Below, piece by piece: positions 63,606 through 64,000 of a DNA stretch of 64,000 nucleotides. The first letter of the stretch is position 1. Each line of letters starts with the position of its first letter. The stretch covers positions 3,718,501 through 3,782,500 of the forward strand of contig NZ_CP086120.1 in assembly GCF_021216675.1 (NCBI RefSeq). Reading direction: 5' to 3'. The translations under genes were made by a program, and so were the position numbers. The notes beneath the pieces are model-generated. The model saw only the letters and a program-made list of their open reading frames with translations. It was not told the DNA's origin and ran no database searches. This stretch comes from Streptomyces gobiensis (GTDB lineage Bacteria; Actinomycetota; Actinomycetes; Streptomycetales; Streptomycetaceae).

Positions 63606-64000
63606 ATGGGTGTTGACCGGTATCTGCAGACAATTGATGAGCTTTGCCTGCTCCCCTTCGGGCTCTCGTGGGAAGAAGACGAGCCGTGGAGAGTAAGTGG
63701 TGATGACTTTTACATGGTGCCGCTGCGGATAAGCGACAGCTTTTCCTACCCGAACAACGATCCGGCTGTGTACCGCGCGGTGAGCGCGGAGTTCGAGCGG
63801 GAACTCGAAGAAATCGGCCGGGCTCTGGACAGCCGCTGGGGCGTCCACGAGCTGGTACCGATGTTTGGTTTCTATGAGCTGTATGTCGATCAGGAGCCGA
63901 TACCGCGGCTCTTCCAACATCTATGCAACTTCGGATTCTTCGGCGATCTGCTGGTCTGGCGCCGAGAAGGGCGCTGGGTGGGACTCAGCGTCGGGCATGA
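63606..64000 (+). CDS. Hypothetical protein next to immunity gene (3-prime end cut)
   Basis: The frame from ATG 63606 (MGVDRYLQTIDELCLLPFGL) is open to the window end, 131 residues. GGAAGAG is 7 bases before the ATG; ATG 63564 would add 14 residues. Rich in aromatic and acidic residues (DDFYMVPLRISDSFSYPNND, FGFYELYVDQEPIPRL), soluble, lower GC than the core genes. Possibly a second immunity or accessory gene of the toxin locus; no family recognised. Confidence 0.7.
   Translation, partial: MGVDRYLQTIDELCLLPFGLSWEEDEPWRVSGDDFYMVPLRISDSFSYPNNDPAVYRAVSAEFERELEEIGRALDSRWGVHELVPMFGFYELYVDQEPIPRLFQHLCNFGFFGDLLVWRREGRWVGLSVGH

Noticed and set aside
1..64000. CRISPR array, rRNA or insertion sequence
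   Set aside because: No regularly spaced identical short repeats, no rRNA sequence and no transposase or terminal inverted repeats were seen.

Overview
The window looks like a chromosomal segment of a Streptomyces (or very close relative). The DNA is very GC-rich with G/C-ending codons, TTA codons are rare, GTG starts are common, and mycothiol S-conjugate amidase, GTP-dependent PEP carboxykinase and an acyl-CoA carboxylase epsilon subunit are present. The order deoR-like / accA / maf / accE-pccB / birA / adenylate cyclase / enoyl-CoA hydratase / GGDEF protein / hutH / L,D-transpeptidase, followed by msrA, metB, ilvA, greA, mca and pckG, matches from memory the core region around SCO4920-SCO4980 of S. 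coelicolor. No database search was run.

Layout. 1-12.8 kb: carboxylase and signalling block. A biotin carboxylase/BCCP subunit, a PccB-type carboxyltransferase, the epsilon subunit and a biotin ligase together form an acyl-CoA carboxylase system that makes malonyl- and methylmalonyl-CoA; a class III adenylate cyclase and a GAF-GGDEF protein follow. 12.8-29 kb: amino-acid metabolism (hutH, metB, ilvA) mixed with cell-wall and surface proteins (sortase substrate, lipoprotein L,D-transpeptidase, SGNH hydrolase), msrA, an ECF-like sigma with a small membrane partner, a MarR regulator divergent from ilvA, and a DrrAB-like exporter. 29-47 kb: a STAND NTPase with TPRs, mca, greA, an aminotransferase, pckG, a hemolysin III protein, a D-amino-acid pair, a secreted protease, a GH18 chitinase with a DasR-type operator, and an Nramp transporter.

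47.8-60.5 kb is a compact same-strand Tad/Flp-type pilus cluster: Zn-ribbon protein, CpaB, CpaE, two TadE-like pseudopilins, TadA ATPase, TadB, TadC, a histidine kinase and response regulator, the Flp pilin, a TadG-like protein, two lipoproteins and an OmpA-like wall-binding protein. A TadE gene, the kinase and the regulator each carry a TTA codon, suggesting bldA-linked developmental control.

60.8-64 kb, directly downstream, is the most unusual part. A 662-aa protein joins four membrane helices, an Flp-type class III prepilin cleavage motif, a Hint autoprotease and a C-terminal restriction-endonuclease-fold toxin domain. A probable Imm52-like immunity gene follows, then a second small gene cut by the window edge. 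This suggests a polymorphic toxin that uses a pilin-like segment next to, and perhaps through, a Tad machine.

A family of GC-rich intergenic repeats is scattered through the core region. Six copies carry a hairpin with constant outer arms (TGTTGTG/CACAACA) and an exchangeable inner stem.
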